Source of the DNA: Chlorobiaceae bacterium
GTDB lineage: Bacteria > Bacteroidota > Chlorobiia > Chlorobiales > Chlorobiaceae
Assembly: GCA_013334755.1 (NCBI GenBank)
Contig: JAAXWX010000006.1
Span: 1-64,000, forward strand
Reading direction: 5' to 3'
DNA length: 64,000 nt
A program made the position numbers and the translations under genes. Position 1 is the stretch's first letter. Every line of letters begins with the position of its first letter. Positions 17,104 to 26,931 of this stretch are shown here, piece after piece. The notes under the pieces are model-generated. The model had not been told where the DNA came from. It searched no databases and saw nothing but the letters and a program-made list of their open reading frames with translations.

Positions 17104-18084
17104 ATGAGCGCACCATCCCGAGACCGGCACATTACAGAGAAAGGAAAAATGATTCTTGAGCAGGAAGCTCACGCCATTCATCTTATAGCTGAACGACTTG
17201 ATGAAAGTTTTTCGAAAGCAGTAGAGCTTTTATCCTCCTGTCAGGGAAAAATCATCATCTCAGGCATGGGGAAATCAGGCATCATTGCACAAAAAATAGC
17301 TGCAACCATGTCATCAACTGGATCAACAGCCCTTTTTCTTCATCCAGCAGACGCTGCTCATGGAGATCTTGGAATTGTCGGTCATGATGACGTCGTTATC
17401 TGCCTGTCGAAAAGCGGCACAACGGAAGAACTGAACTTTATCATCCCTGCTATCCGCCAGATTGGGGCAATGATCATTGCCATGACGGGCAACCAGCGAT
17501 CCTTTCTGGCCCTGAATGCGGATATCGCGCTTGATATCGGCATAGAAAAGGAAGCTTGCCCATACGATCTGGCTCCAACGACCTCAACTACAGCGATGCT
17601 CGCCATGGGAGACGCACTTGCCATTTCATTGATGCAGCAAAAAAAATTCACGCAGAGAGATTTTGCACTGACCCACCCCAAAGGCTCGCTGGGTCGGAGG
17701 CTGACCGTAAAGGTCGCCGATATTATGGCAAAAGGAAATGCTGTCCCGTTCGTAGTTGAAAGTGCTTCAGTGACCGATCTTATCCTTGAAATGACCTCAA
17801 AGCGATATGGCGTGAGCGCTGTTGTCAATAGTGAAGGGGCTCTCAGCGGCATTTTTACCGATGGCGATCTTCGCCGTCTGGTACAAAGCGGCAGGGAGTT
17901 CCTGAACCTCAATGCCGGTTCCGTCATGACAGCAAATCCCAAAACCGTCAACACCGGCACCATGGCCAAAGAGTGTCTTGATCTGCTTGAAACCTATCGC
18001 ATCACACAGTTGGTGGTTTGCGATGATGAACAGCGACCGGTCGGTATGGTGCATATACATGACCTTATTACGCTGGGGCTATAA
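17104..18084 (+). CDS. kdsD: D-arabinose 5-phosphate isomerase, KpsF/GutQ family
   Basis: From the preferred ATG at 17104 the protein has 326 residues, normal for the family. An N-terminal SIS domain (GKIIISGMGKSGIIAQKIAATMSSTGS, then PADAAHGDLGIVGHDD, then LSKSGTTEE) is followed by two CBS domains (from VADIMAKGNAVPFV and GSVMTANPKTV). The enzyme converts ribulose 5-phosphate to arabinose 5-phosphate, the first step to KDO in the lipopolysaccharide core. The ACPYDLAPTTSTT stretch is the family signature. The track start 9 codons upstream is less likely. It converges with sucD across the structured repeat. Confidence 0.92.
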   Translation: MSAPSRDRHITEKGKMILEQEAHAIHLIAERLDESFSKAVELLSSCQGKIIISGMGKSGIIAQKIAATMSSTGSTALFLHPADAAHGDLGIVGHDDVVICLSKSGTTEELNFIIPAIRQIGAMIIAMTGNQRSFLALNADIALDIGIEKEACPYDLAPTTSTTAMLAMGDALAISLMQQKKFTQRDFALTHPKGSLGRRLTVKVADIMAKGNAVPFVVESASVTDLILEMTSKRYGVSAVVNSEGALSGIFTDGDLRRLVQSGREFLNLNAGSVMTANPKTVNTGTMAKECLDLLETYRITQLVVCDDEQRPVGMVHIHDLITLGL

Positions 18085-18116
18085 AAGGGGAGGGGGGGTT
18101 GCAAGAATAAGGATAA

Positions 18117-18210
18117 ATGGGAGTAATAGGACTCATAAGACCTATGGGAGCAACAGGATTTGTATAAGTCCCATTAGTCCTATAGATCCCATATTACTGT
18201 TACTCCCCAT
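18117..18210. repeat. Long nested inverted-repeat element
   Basis: Three helical segments nest inside one another: ATGGGAGTAA (18117-18126) with TTACTCCCcAT (18200-18210, one bulge); TAGGACT (18127-18133) with AGTCCTA (18176-18182); ATGGGA (18144-18149) with TCCCAT (18169-18174). The sequence is built of GGGA/CTTA/TAGG words, like the palindromic intergenic repeats with GGGACTTATAGG-type units seen in several bacterial genomes. It lies between converging kdsD and sucD, flanked by G-runs on one side and a C/T-rich tract on the other. It may act as a terminator or a structured repeat. Confidence 0.6.
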
Positions 18211-18239
18211 ATTCCTTCTGCTATTCTTCTTATTCTTCC

Positions 18240-19139
18240 TTACCGTCCCAGAGCCTTAAGCATGGCTTCACCAATATCGGCAGGACTCTGGACAACATGA
18301 ATACCTGCCGCTTCCATTGCCGTTATCTTGTCTTCGGCGGTTCCTTTCCCGCCGGATACAATAGCTCCTGCATGACCCATTCTGCGACCGGGAGGTGCTG
18401 TACGGCCTGCAATAAATCCTATTACCGGTTTTTTGAAATATTTCTGGATATAGGCTGCGGCCTCTTCTTCGGCACTTCCGCCTATTTCACCGATCATCAC
18501 AAGCCCTTCAGTTTCATCATCTTGAGCAAAAAGTTTGATGGCATCGATAAACTGGGTGCCAATAATCGGATCACCACCGATACCGATACAGGTTGACTGG
18601 CCAAGTCCAACCTGGGTAAGCTGGTGTACCGCTTCATAGGTCAGGGTGCCACTGCGGGAAACAACACCAATCGTGCCTTTTTTATGAATGAAACCAGGCA
18701 TAATGCCAACTTTGGCTTCACCTGGGGTGATGACACCCGGACAGTTAGGCCCGACAAGAACGGCCCCTTTTTGCTTGACAAATGCGAAGGCTTTCATCAT
18801 GTCGTTGACCGGAATACCCTCCGTAATACAGATAATCACTTTCAGTCCGGCATCAGCAGCTTCCATAATCGCATCAGCAGCAAATGCGGCAGGAACAAAA
18901 ATAACCGTTGCATTGGCCTCTGTCTTCGTCACAGCATCCCGAACCGTGTTAAAAACCGGCACCGGCCTGCAGAACTTGTCTTTGTCATTTCCATGATAGA
19001 GAATATCACCTTTGCCGGGAGTGACTCCGGCAACCACATTGGTTCCATATTCAAGAATCTGGGAGGTATGAAAAGTACCTTCCCCACCGGTTATCCCCTG
19101 CACAAGCAGGCGGGTATCCTTGTTTACTAATACACTCAT
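18240..19139 (-). CDS. sucD: Succinyl-CoA synthetase alpha subunit
   Basis: A 299-residue protein with the CoA-binding Rossmann start ([31 protein letters not shown]), the [18 protein letters not shown] central loop, and [14 protein letters not shown] near the C-terminus, where the His at about 256 is the phosphorylated residue. With SucC it interconverts succinate, CoA and nucleotide triphosphate with succinyl-CoA. In green sulfur bacteria the enzyme would run toward succinyl-CoA in the reductive TCA cycle; that direction is established for the group, not read here. No sucC is next to it, so the subunits are encoded apart. Confidence 0.95.
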   Translation of the reverse strand: MSVLVNKDTRLLVQGITGGEGTFHTSQILEYGTNVVAGVTPGKGDILYHGNDKDKFCRPVPVFNTVRDAVTKTEANATVIFVPAAFAADAIMEAADAGLKVIICITEGIPVNDMMKAFAFVKQKGAVLVGPNCPGVITPGEAKVGIMPGFIHKKGTIGVVSRSGTLTYEAVHQLTQVGLGQSTCIGIGGDPIIGTQFIDAIKLFAQDDETEGLVMIGEIGGSAEEEAAAYIQKYFKKPVIGFIAGRTAPPGRRMGHAGAIVSGGKGTAEDKITAMEAAGIHVVQSPADIGEAMLKALGR

Positions 19140-19187
19140 ATTACTGTATCATTAAGATTAATGGTTGCTAAACACTCCCACCGAAAC

Positions 19188-20615
19188 TCATAGAGAGCGC
19201 TGCATATGTCTGGCTATACCAAGCAGCTTTCCCTCTTCAAAAAAATTACAGATCAGGTGCATCCCGACAGGAAGGTTCAAACTGTCAAACCCGAGCGGGA
19301 CACTGACAGCCGGCATACCAACGATACTTGCCGGAACGGTAAATACATCGGCAAGATACATTTCAAGAGGATTTTCCGTTTTGTCACCGATACCAAAAGG
19401 AGGAAACGGCGATGTCGGACCGGCTATGACGTCTACCTTTTCAAGAGCCTCACGATACCTGTCCTGAAACACCCTCCTTACCTGCTGAGCCTTCTTATAG
19501 TAAGTGTCGTAATATCCTGCGGAAAGCACATAGGTACCGAGCATAATCCTGCGCTTGACCTCCCTGCCGAACCCTTCAGTCCTCGAGTTCACATACATGG
19601 CAGCAAGATCTTCTGAATTTTCAGAGCGATAGCCATACCGCGCACCATCAAAACGGGCAAGATTGGATGATGCCTCAGCAGTGACAAGGATATAATAGGC
19701 AGCTATGGCATATTCACTGTCTGGAAGAGTAATTTCAATCAGTTCCGCACCTTGATCGCGAAGATCAGAAAGCTTTCCCTTCACCAGACGGGCAACGTCC
19801 GGGTTAAGAGTCTCGGGAAAGTACTCTTTCGGAACTCCGATCTTCAATCCCTCAACCGATACGGTCGACATTTCCGAAGCGTAATCAGGAACTGTATGAA
19901 AGGAAGATGTTGCATCATGTCCATCTTTACCAGCCATAACACCGAGCACCAACGCAGCATCATCACAGTTTCGGGCAAGTACTCCTATCTGATCAAACGA
20001 CGAGGCAAACGCCACAAGTCCATAACGGGAGATCCTTCCATAGGTCGGTTTCAGACCGACAATGTCGCAGAAACCAGCCGGCTGCCGAACCGACCCGCCT
20101 GTGTCTGAACCGAGAGCAACCATCGCAAGGCCGCTTGCAACTGCAGCGGCTGAACCGCCGGAACTGCCTCCGGGGACCCTTTTTTTATCAAACGGGTTAG
20201 GAACGTTACCAAATGCCGAGTTTTCATTGGAGCTCCCCATGGCAAACTCATCCATGTTCGTTTTACCCAGAAAAACAGCATCTTCCTCTTCAAGTCGAAG
20301 TACTGACGTTGCATCATAGACGCTTTCGTAATTCTCAAGAATTTTGGATGCGCAGGTAAGCCCCCTCCCTTTTATAGCGATATTATCTTTGATGGCGATT
20401 GGCATTCCAAACAGCTTTCCGAGATGGCCCCCTTCCTGGTGTTTCCGGTCAAGACTTCTGGCCCGCTCAAGTGCCTGCTCATGAAAAACTGTCAGATAAA
20501 TATTATCTTCGCGATGACTTTCTATACGTTCCAAATAAAAACGCACGACCTCTTCACAGGTTATCGCATGCGAGACAAGCCTGGAACGAAGATCTTCGTA
20601 ACTACTTAATTGCAC
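19188..20615 (-). CDS. gatA: Aspartyl/glutamyl-tRNA(Asn/Gln) amidotransferase subunit A
   Basis: A 475-residue amidase-signature protein. The catalytic triad elements are [10 protein letters not shown] (Lys, about residue 73), [16 protein letters not shown] (first Ser, about 149) and [13 protein letters not shown] (nucleophilic Ser, about 173). GatA releases ammonia from glutamine for the GatCAB complex, which turns misacylated Glu-tRNA(Gln) or Asp-tRNA(Asn) into the correct form. The GTG start at 20615 follows GACGT, with no strong ribosome-binding site. gatB and gatC are not in the window. It is divergent from uppS. Confidence 0.95.
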   Translation of the reverse strand: MQLSSYEDLRSRLVSHAITCEEVVRFYLERIESHREDNIYLTVFHEQALERARSLDRKHQEGGHLGKLFGMPIAIKDNIAIKGRGLTCASKILENYESVYDATSVLRLEEEDAVFLGKTNMDEFAMGSSNENSAFGNVPNPFDKKRVPGGSSGGSAAAVASGLAMVALGSDTGGSVRQPAGFCDIVGLKPTYGRISRYGLVAFASSFDQIGVLARNCDDAALVLGVMAGKDGHDATSSFHTVPDYASEMSTVSVEGLKIGVPKEYFPETLNPDVARLVKGKLSDLRDQGAELIEITLPDSEYAIAAYYILVTAEASSNLARFDGARYGYRSENSEDLAAMYVNSRTEGFGREVKRRIMLGTYVLSAGYYDTYYKKAQQVRRVFQDRYREALEKVDVIAGPTSPFPPFGIGDKTENPLEMYLADVFTVPASIVGMPAVSVPLGFDSLNLPVGMHLICNFFEEGKLLGIARHMQRSL

Positions 20616-20836
20616 GTCTGTTATAAATTATTTTAAGAAAAGAATGCCGGTAACTCATCATTTTTACCGTTCATAAAAAAAATGCCTGTCAAAATGCAGG
20701 ATTTCCGTTCCGTGTAAAGTTTGTATAATAAGAAATAACTGCATATTATTCAATTTGGGGTGATTTCGTTTACTGAAGATTATTCATGTATTCCATCATG
20801 ACTGCCCATCAAGCGACAAGACAGTAACCCGGATTT

Positions 20837-21685
20837 ATGGCACTCATAAAAATAATGGATTCGTCACAAACTCCTCAACCCCATTGGTTTGCGTCAGACA
20901 ATGACGCTGAAGATAAAAGGACTCAGGCTGAACTAAAAGCATCATGCCAGCTCCCCCGCCATATTGCCGTAATTATGGATGGGAATGGACGCTGGGCACG
21001 GTTAAAAGGCAAAACAAGAATCGAGGGTCATGTAGCTGGCGTCGATTCAGTAAGAGATATCGTGGAATCCTGCTCCCAGCTCGGCATTAACTACCTTACC
21101 CTGTTTACCTTTTCTACGGAAAACTGGAACCGGCCTGAAAAAGAGGTTTCAGCGCTGATGCAGCTTCTTATCAAGGTTATCGGAAGAGAAACCCGTAAAC
21201 TGCATGATAATAATATCTGTGTCAAGTTTATCGGACAGATGGATCTCCTGCCGGAAAAAGTCAGTACGGTTCTGAAGAAAACCATGGAGCTCACCAAAAA
21301 CAACAATAAACTTGTTTTGAACATTGCGCTCAGTTACAGTGGCCAATGGGATCTCACACAGGCTTGCCGTGCAATCGCCTTTGATGTTCAGGAAGGAAGG
21401 ATCGATGCTGAATCTGTTGATGCACAAATGTTCGCATCATATCTTTCTACAGCGTCCATGCCCGATCCCGATCTGTTGATTCGTACAAGCGGAGAGTTTA
21501 GAATAAGTAACTTCATGCTTTGGCAATGCGCATATTCCGAAATTTACTTCACCAACACCTATTGGCCTGATTTTCACCGTACACAGCTTTATGATGCCAT
21601 AAGGGAATTTCAAAGCAGGGAAAGAAGGTTTGGACTGACAACCGAACAAATTCAGAGAAATACTATACCTGCCAACAAGCTTTAA
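20837..21685 (+). CDS. uppS: Undecaprenyl diphosphate synthase
   Basis: A 282-residue cis-prenyltransferase. IAVIMDGNGRWARLKGKTRIEGHVAG carries the catalytic Asp and the pyrophosphate-binding NGRW signature, TLFTFSTENWNRP follows as the second conserved stretch, and DLLIRTSGEFRISNFMLWQCAYSEIYFT is the C-terminal signature. It adds isopentenyl units to farnesyl diphosphate to make the C55 lipid carrier for peptidoglycan and lipopolysaccharide. The first ~40 residues are variable and may be partly untranslated. A TATAAT (20724-20729) lies 108 bases before the start. It lies 22 bases before bamA, suggesting an operon. Confidence 0.95.
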   Translation: MALIKIMDSSQTPQPHWFASDNDAEDKRTQAELKASCQLPRHIAVIMDGNGRWARLKGKTRIEGHVAGVDSVRDIVESCSQLGINYLTLFTFSTENWNRPEKEVSALMQLLIKVIGRETRKLHDNNICVKFIGQMDLLPEKVSTVLKKTMELTKNNNKLVLNIALSYSGQWDLTQACRAIAFDVQEGRIDAESVDAQMFASYLSTASMPDPDLLIRTSGEFRISNFMLWQCAYSEIYFTNTYWPDFHRTQLYDAIREFQSRERRFGLTTEQIQRNTIPANKL

Positions 21686-21707
21686 CCTGATTGATTCTGG
21701 AAATTTC

Positions 21708-24197
21708 ATGAAACAAACGCAAAAACTGATAACCTTGGTTCTGCTTGCCCTTGCCCTCAATGCAGCAGGGATAACCGTGGAAGCAAAAAATCTGCCCGTC
21801 AGTAAGCCCGGCAAAACTGAACAGACCAGCAATACTGCGCCAAACCGGGAACTCTACACGGTAACCGCGATCTCCTTCAGCGGCCTTGAATCGCTCAGCG
21901 AACAAGAGTTAATGACAAGTCTTCCGCTCAAGATAAAGGACAAGATCACCATTCCCGGAACAGAACTGTCCGGAGCACTGCAATATCTCTGGAAACTGCA
22001 GCTTTTCAGTGATATAAAGGTTGAAAAAAGTGATCTCGGTCAAGGCAACATAGCGCTGCAATTCATGGTTAAAGAACTGCCGGTGCTTGACGAAATCGTG
22101 TTTAAAGGAAACAAGAAGTTCGAAAATGATGAGCTGAAACGGACGGTGACTCTTGTGACCGGCAAGAAAATCAATGACCAGGATCTGCTTACTGCTGTCA
22201 ATAAAATCGAAAAGTTCTATGCATCCAAAGGCTACCTGACGGCAGGAGCTGAATATCAATTGCAGGAAAGCAGCAAGAATCATGTCAAAGCTCTTTTTTC
22301 GATTACTGAAGGCTCAAAAGTTACTATTGAAAAAATCACCTTTCACGGCAACACGGCCTTCAAACAGAATAAACTGCGAAGTGTTTTAAAGGAAACATCC
22401 CAAAACTCCTGGTGGCGCAAGATCTTCGGCGCACCAAAGCTTGATACAGATAAATTTAATGAAGACAAAAACCTGCTGGTTGAGTTTTACAGAAACAACG
22501 GATACCGCGATGCACGTATTGTAAACGATACTATCAGCTATACTCGTGACAAAAAAGGACTCCTGCTCGACATTTATCTCGAGGAAGGGCAGAAATACCA
22601 TATCGGAAATATAACCTGGTCAGGCCATACAAAAGATTTTGCCACAACGGCAATTCTTGAGAAAACTTTCAGAATCAAAAAGGGCGATATCTATAATCCC
22701 CAACTGATCCAGGAAAGACTCAATTACTCTCAGGACAACTCAGACATCAGTTCACTCTATCTTGATCGCGGCTACCTCTCGTTCAAGGCAAATATTGAAG
22801 AAAAGATCATTAAACCCGATTTGGTTGATCTGATTATCACCATGCGCGAAGGCGAACAGTTTCAGCTGAACACCATCAATATCAAAGGCAATACGAAAAC
22901 AAAAGACCATGTGATCCGCCGTGAGCTCTACACTATCCCGGGTGATATGTTCAGTCGGAAAAACCTTGTGCGCAGCATCAGGGAACTCAGCATGCTTAAT
23001 TACTTTGATCCGCAGCTCATTGCCCCTGATGTGTCGCCGAACCCTGAAAACAACACTGTTGACCTGACCTATAATCTCACTGAAAAACAGACTGATACGT
23101 TCAACGCTTCCGTCGGCTACAGCAGCAACGGATTTACCGGTGCGCTTGGCGTAACCTTTAACAACTTTTCACTTCAGGATATTTTCAGCGCTGAAGCCTA
23201 CAAGCCTCTGCCACATGGTGATGGTCAGCAACTCGGCATACAGTGGCAATTCGGCAGCGACCACTACAACACACTCAGCATCAATTTTACCGAGCCATGG
23301 GCATTCGGCGGACCAACCGCAGTGGGATTTTCGGCATTCAAAACCCATAGCGCCTATGACTACACCGATGACAGTGTAGAAAATCCAACGGTCATTGACC
23401 AGTATGGGACAACTCTCTCGATCGGACGGCGTTTGACATGGCCGGACGACTACTCTTCGATCAACTGGAAGCTGAAATATCTGAACAGCAAAGGTGGCTT
23501 CCTCAGTTTCATACAAGCGCCAAACGCCCCCGACGAAGCCGATGAGTATTCGATAACACAAACCATCGGACGCAACAGCATTGACAGCCCGATCTATCCA
23601 CGCAGGGGAAGCAAAAACACGATTTCGGCAGAGCTTGCCGGTGGACCGCTGCCCGGCACAGTAGATTTCTACAAATTCACCGCAAGTTCGAGCTGGTACT
23701 TCCCGATTTCAAAAAAATTCGTCTGGAACATTTCAACAAGGCACGGCTACATGTCGACCTTCAGCGACAGCGATTACATTCCCTATACCGAGTACTTTTT
23801 CATGGGAGGTAACGGCATGTCCAACCTGCCTACCATACCGTTGAGAGGATATGACGACCGAAGCCTTGGGGCAAAACTCAAAGATGGCTCCGACCTCTAT
23901 GCCGGCAAGATCTACTCAAAGTTCACATCGGAAGTGCGCTATCCGTTGAGCATGTCAGAGTCAGTGAGCATTTACGCACTTGCCTTCGTTGAGGCTGGTA
24001 ATCTCTGGGAGAACACACAGTCTGTCAAATTTTCGGAGCTGAAAAAATCCGCAGGACTTGGACTCCGGCTCTACCTGCCCATTATCGGACAGATCGGACT
24101 TGATTACGGTTACGGCTTTGATGCTGTTGAAAGTATTCCGGCAAAAACAAAACAGGGCTGGAGCTTCATGTTCAATTTTGGTACAACAGCAGAATAG
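21708..24197 (+). CDS. bamA: Outer membrane protein assembly factor BamA
   Basis: An 829-residue protein: an N-terminal signal peptide (KLITLVLLALALNAAGITVEA), five POTRA repeats (from YTVTAISFSGLESLSEQEL onward; LDEIVFKGNKKFENDELKR and ITFHGNTAFKQNKL mark two of them) and a C-terminal 16-strand barrel. RGYDDRSLGAK is the barrel motif that includes the conserved VRGY/RG-type loop (in BamA the pattern is VRGF or RGY). The last strand ends in a Trp/Phe-rich signal (GWSFMFNFGTTAE). BamA inserts beta-barrel proteins in the outer membrane. Neighbouring uppS is a common arrangement. Confidence 0.95.
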   Translation: MKQTQKLITLVLLALALNAAGITVEAKNLPVSKPGKTEQTSNTAPNRELYTVTAISFSGLESLSEQELMTSLPLKIKDKITIPGTELSGALQYLWKLQLFSDIKVEKSDLGQGNIALQFMVKELPVLDEIVFKGNKKFENDELKRTVTLVTGKKINDQDLLTAVNKIEKFYASKGYLTAGAEYQLQESSKNHVKALFSITEGSKVTIEKITFHGNTAFKQNKLRSVLKETSQNSWWRKIFGAPKLDTDKFNEDKNLLVEFYRNNGYRDARIVNDTISYTRDKKGLLLDIYLEEGQKYHIGNITWSGHTKDFATTAILEKTFRIKKGDIYNPQLIQERLNYSQDNSDISSLYLDRGYLSFKANIEEKIIKPDLVDLIITMREGEQFQLNTINIKGNTKTKDHVIRRELYTIPGDMFSRKNLVRSIRELSMLNYFDPQLIAPDVSPNPENNTVDLTYNLTEKQTDTFNASVGYSSNGFTGALGVTFNNFSLQDIFSAEAYKPLPHGDGQQLGIQWQFGSDHYNTLSINFTEPWAFGGPTAVGFSAFKTHSAYDYTDDSVENPTVIDQYGTTLSIGRRLTWPDDYSSINWKLKYLNSKGGFLSFIQAPNAPDEADEYSITQTIGRNSIDSPIYPRRGSKNTISAELAGGPLPGTVDFYKFTASSSWYFPISKKFVWNISTRHGYMSTFSDSDYIPYTEYFFMGGNGMSNLPTIPLRGYDDRSLGAKLKDGSDLYAGKIYSKFTSEVRYPLSMSESVSIYALAFVEAGNLWENTQSVKFSELKKSAGLGLRLYLPIIGQIGLDYGYGFDAVESIPAKTKQGWSFMFNFGTTAE

Positions 24198-24216
24198 AGC
24201 CTGTTAAGGTTGGAGA

Positions 24217-24255
24217 GGTCAATGTCATTGACGAGTGACTGCTATGACATTGACC
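24217..24255. terminator. Perfect 12-bp stem-loop after bamA
   Basis: GGTCAATGTCAT (24217-24228) is followed after 15 bases by its exact reverse complement ATGACATTGACC (24244-24255). It lies 20 bases after the bamA stop, between converging genes. A T-run is lacking (cttataaaacc follows), so intrinsic termination may be weak or Rho-assisted, and an mRNA-stabilising 3-prime hairpin is another reading. Confidence 0.6.
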
Positions 24256-24306
24256 CTTATAAAACCTGATCTGTATCGGAAGTGCACTGAAAATATGTTC
24301 TCTTTT

Positions 24307-24900
24307 TCAGGATCTTCTGCGCAGTCTTGATATTTCATCACGCAATCTTGCGGCTTCTTCATAATTTTCATTACTGATCGCGTCATTAAGATCTGACTGC
24401 AGCTCTTCGAGCAGGGTATCAGGATTCAAAAGAGCTGCAGGTGTGGTCTCTTTCGGCTCCATTGATGCATCTTCTTCGCCCTCCTCTTTCTGTTCTTCTT
24501 TGATACCCGCTTCATTCATGATCTCTTCAGTCACAAACAGGGGTGCATTAAAGCGGACGGCAATAGCAATAGCATCGCTTGGACGCGCATCGATTTCATG
24601 CACTTCACCATTCACCTCACAGACAACCTTGGCATAAAAAGTTTCATTATGCAGCTCATCGATAATGATTTCATTCACATGCAGATGAAATGCATCAGCA
24701 ATGTTCTTGAACAGATCGTGAGTAAATGGCCTCGGCGGTTTTATATTTTCGAGCTTCAAGGCAATTGCCTGAGCTTCAAAGCCACCAATAATAATCGGAA
24801 GTTTGCGTTTCCCCTCCAGCTCATAAAGGATAAGGGCATAGGCTCCGTTGGTATGAGGACTTGTTGAAAGTCCCAGAATATCTACCTGAAGTTTACGCAT
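24307..24900 (-). CDS. Bifunctional nuclease domain protein with UvrB/UvrC motif
   Basis: From the ATG at 24900 (codon 11 of the track ORF) the protein has 197 residues. The N-terminal 130 residues form the BFN/DUF151 domain (LQVDILGLSTSPHTNGAYALILYELEGKRKLPIIIG, then NEIIIDELHNETFYAKVV and DARPSDAIAIAVRFNAPLFV). An acidic linker follows, and the last 40 residues are a UvrB/UvrC helical motif (LNDAISNENYEEAARLRDEISRL), used in DNA-repair proteins for protein-protein contact. In known families BFN domains cleave RNA and DNA. The linkage suggests recruitment to a nuclease complex, but no partner is shown here. Confidence 0.85.
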   Translation of the reverse strand: MRKLQVDILGLSTSPHTNGAYALILYELEGKRKLPIIIGGFEAQAIALKLENIKPPRPFTHDLFKNIADAFHLHVNEIIIDELHNETFYAKVVCEVNGEVHEIDARPSDAIAIAVRFNAPLFVTEEIMNEAGIKEEQKEEGEEDASMEPKETTPAALLNPDTLLEELQSDLNDAISNENYEEAARLRDEISRLRRRS

Positions 24901-24979
24901 TGGATCAAAAAAAATATTTACGTTACACAATTGAAAAAATCAACGGCCTCAGCGTTTATCAACACTAAAGTACAGTTAA

Positions 24980-25963
24980 TCATTTCTTCTTCAAATATTC
25001 CTGTAGTTCATCAATAAGTTTTGGCAGCACAACAAATACATCACCAACAATACCGTAATCAGCTACATCGAAAATCGGTGCATCACGGTCACAATTAATG
25101 GCAACCACAATACGGGCTGAACCAATGCCGGCGAGATGCTGGACAGCGCCTGATATACCACAAGCAAAATAGAGAGCGGGCGCTACTGTTTTTCCTGTCT
25201 GCCCGATCTGCTCGGCATGAGCGCGCCACCCTTCATCAACCGCTGTTCGACTTGCCCCGACAGCACCTCCAAGAAGAGCGGCAAGCTTATCAAGCAATGC
25301 AAAACCCTCTGCGCCTCCCATTCCTCTGCCTCCGGCAACAATTGTCGTTGCTTCAGCAACATCAAGCTGGCCCTTACGCATAACAATCCTGCGAACAACT
25401 GGAAAAAGATCCGAAACTGCAACATGCTGCGGCTGAAGCGTCATGAAGTCAATGTGGCTTTCGGTTGCGGTAACCTCTACCATTCCCCGGGAAAGAATTG
25501 TATAGATAGTGAGTTGGCGGGCAGGTAAAAACGAAGCCAGAGCAGTACCCGAATAGACTGGACGGAAACAACTGCCGGCAATCCCTTCCTGGTTAAAAAG
25601 CAGGCACCCCGAAAGCAGGGAAGCCTGAAGGCTCACTGAAAGCCTTGGAGCAAGATCCCTTGTGAGTGACGAATCCGCAAAAAACAGGACAGTAGAAGCA
25701 TCCCGTTTCATGGTATCAGCAATAAGCCTGGCATAAGCTTCCTGATTGTACAATCCGAAACACTCTTCATCAGCGTGATAGACAACTCCCTTTCCGGCAA
25801 GCAAACCATTGAGCTGCCCGATATCCGCCGGACCGGCAAGTATCCCTGATACTGCCGAGTCCGGCCAAGCAGAAACAAGCCCCTGAACCCTGTTCCAGAT
25901 CTCAATTGAAGCTTTTTTAACCACTCCTTCTCTCTGTTCGAGAAATACCAGAAATTTATTCAT
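24980..25963 (-). CDS. etfA: Electron transfer flavoprotein alpha subunit
   Basis: From the ATG at 25963 the protein has 327 residues, with MNKFLVFLEQREGVVKKASIE as the usual EtfA start; the track ORF begins at a TTG 12 codons earlier that overlaps the end of etfB. The C-terminal FAD-binding domain is clear: VVAGGRGMGGAEGFALLDKLAALLGGAVGASR, QIGQTGKTVAPALYFACGISGAVQHLAG, and ADYGIVGDVFVVLP. It forms a heterodimer with EtfB to carry electrons between dehydrogenases and the quinone pool or other partners. In a photolithotroph this role is not obvious. Confidence 0.93.
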   Translation of the reverse strand: MNKFLVFLEQREGVVKKASIEIWNRVQGLVSAWPDSAVSGILAGPADIGQLNGLLAGKGVVYHADEECFGLYNQEAYARLIADTMKRDASTVLFFADSSLTRDLAPRLSVSLQASLLSGCLLFNQEGIAGSCFRPVYSGTALASFLPARQLTIYTILSRGMVEVTATESHIDFMTLQPQHVAVSDLFPVVRRIVMRKGQLDVAEATTIVAGGRGMGGAEGFALLDKLAALLGGAVGASRTAVDEGWRAHAEQIGQTGKTVAPALYFACGISGAVQHLAGIGSARIVVAINCDRDAPIFDVADYGIVGDVFVVLPKLIDELQEYLKKK

Positions 25964-25992
25964 TGCGGCAACAGCTGTTTTTGTTCGCCCGA

Positions 25993-26739
25993 TCAGCAAA
26001 GAACTCCATCATGACGGAGCAACTGAAGCAGTTTTTTTTCGTCCTGCAAAAAAAGGCATATTTTTTTCCTTACAACAGGCTCGATACCGGTACAGTGAAT
26101 AAATGGTCTCTCATCAATGCTTACGTCCAAATGATCTATGGTTTTTTTTCTGGCCTCCATTACAGCTCTGATACTGGTCTTTCGTGGCTGATTCAACCCC
26201 TTTTCAGCGCTGAGGAGTGCCGGAAATGCAAGATCGAGATATTCAATTCCTCCTTCTATCTCACGTTCAACATGAAGCATTTCACCTGAAACATTCAAGG
26301 CGGTAATGCCATTGACCGTAGACACACCAAGCAAGGCTCCAAGCATCATGGGTACCTGTTCATGCTGAAAATCGGTGGAGTGCTTGCCGCATAAGACAAG
26401 GTCAGGCAAAGACTCCGTATAAAACGCTGCAATCGCTTTGCTCAATACCAGAGCCGTAAGATAAGGGTCTGACTCCTCCTTACCGTTAACAACAACCGCA
26501 CGGTCAGCACCCATGGCAAGTGCTTTGCGCAACATTTCAGTTGCAGCAGCAGGAATAATACTGAAAACAGTCACCACACTCCCCTCGAAACGCTCTTTAA
26601 GACGCACCGCTTCCTCAACTGCATACTCATCATAAGGATTCATGACCTCATTCACCCTCAAAAGGTCAACCGTTCCGCCAGCAAATCCGATAACCGAAGC
26701 TGTATCGGGTACCAGGCAGACACATACGGCAATATTCAT
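25993..26739 (-). CDS. etfB: Electron transfer flavoprotein beta subunit
   Basis: A 248-residue EtfB: IAVCVCLVPDTASVIGF at the start, NPYDEYAVEEAVRLKE, the AMP/nucleotide-binding ALAMGADRAVVV, then DLVLCGKHSTDFQHEQVPMMLG, and a C-terminal ARKKTIDHLDVS linker. Beta is upstream of alpha, the usual order. The stop (TGA, 25993-25995) overlaps an in-frame TTG of etfA, which suggests tight coupling. No neighbouring dehydrogenase or quinone oxidoreductase is present in the window to name the electron donor or acceptor. Confidence 0.93.
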   Translation of the reverse strand: MNIAVCVCLVPDTASVIGFAGGTVDLLRVNEVMNPYDEYAVEEAVRLKERFEGSVVTVFSIIPAAATEMLRKALAMGADRAVVVNGKEESDPYLTALVLSKAIAAFYTESLPDLVLCGKHSTDFQHEQVPMMLGALLGVSTVNGITALNVSGEMLHVEREIEGGIEYLDLAFPALLSAEKGLNQPRKTSIRAVMEARKKTIDHLDVSIDERPFIHCTGIEPVVRKKICLFLQDEKKLLQLLRHDGVLC

Positions 26740-26931
26740 AGCGGATTCTTCTGATTATTTAAACATCCAGCTGTGACATTCGCTGGCAGATGCAGAAGGG
26801 CAACTCCCATATCTGTTTTCACCAATAGTGTATGACGGAAGAATCGATTATCCAACAAAATATTTTTCAGGAATTTGCGGACGGAAAGCTGTGGAGAAAC
26901 ATGAAGTGGACATCAGAAGGAAATTCATTCA

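Noticed and set aside
17382-17969. 195-codon minus-strand ORF inside kdsD
   Set aside because: Shadow frame; kdsD has SIS and CBS motifs throughout.
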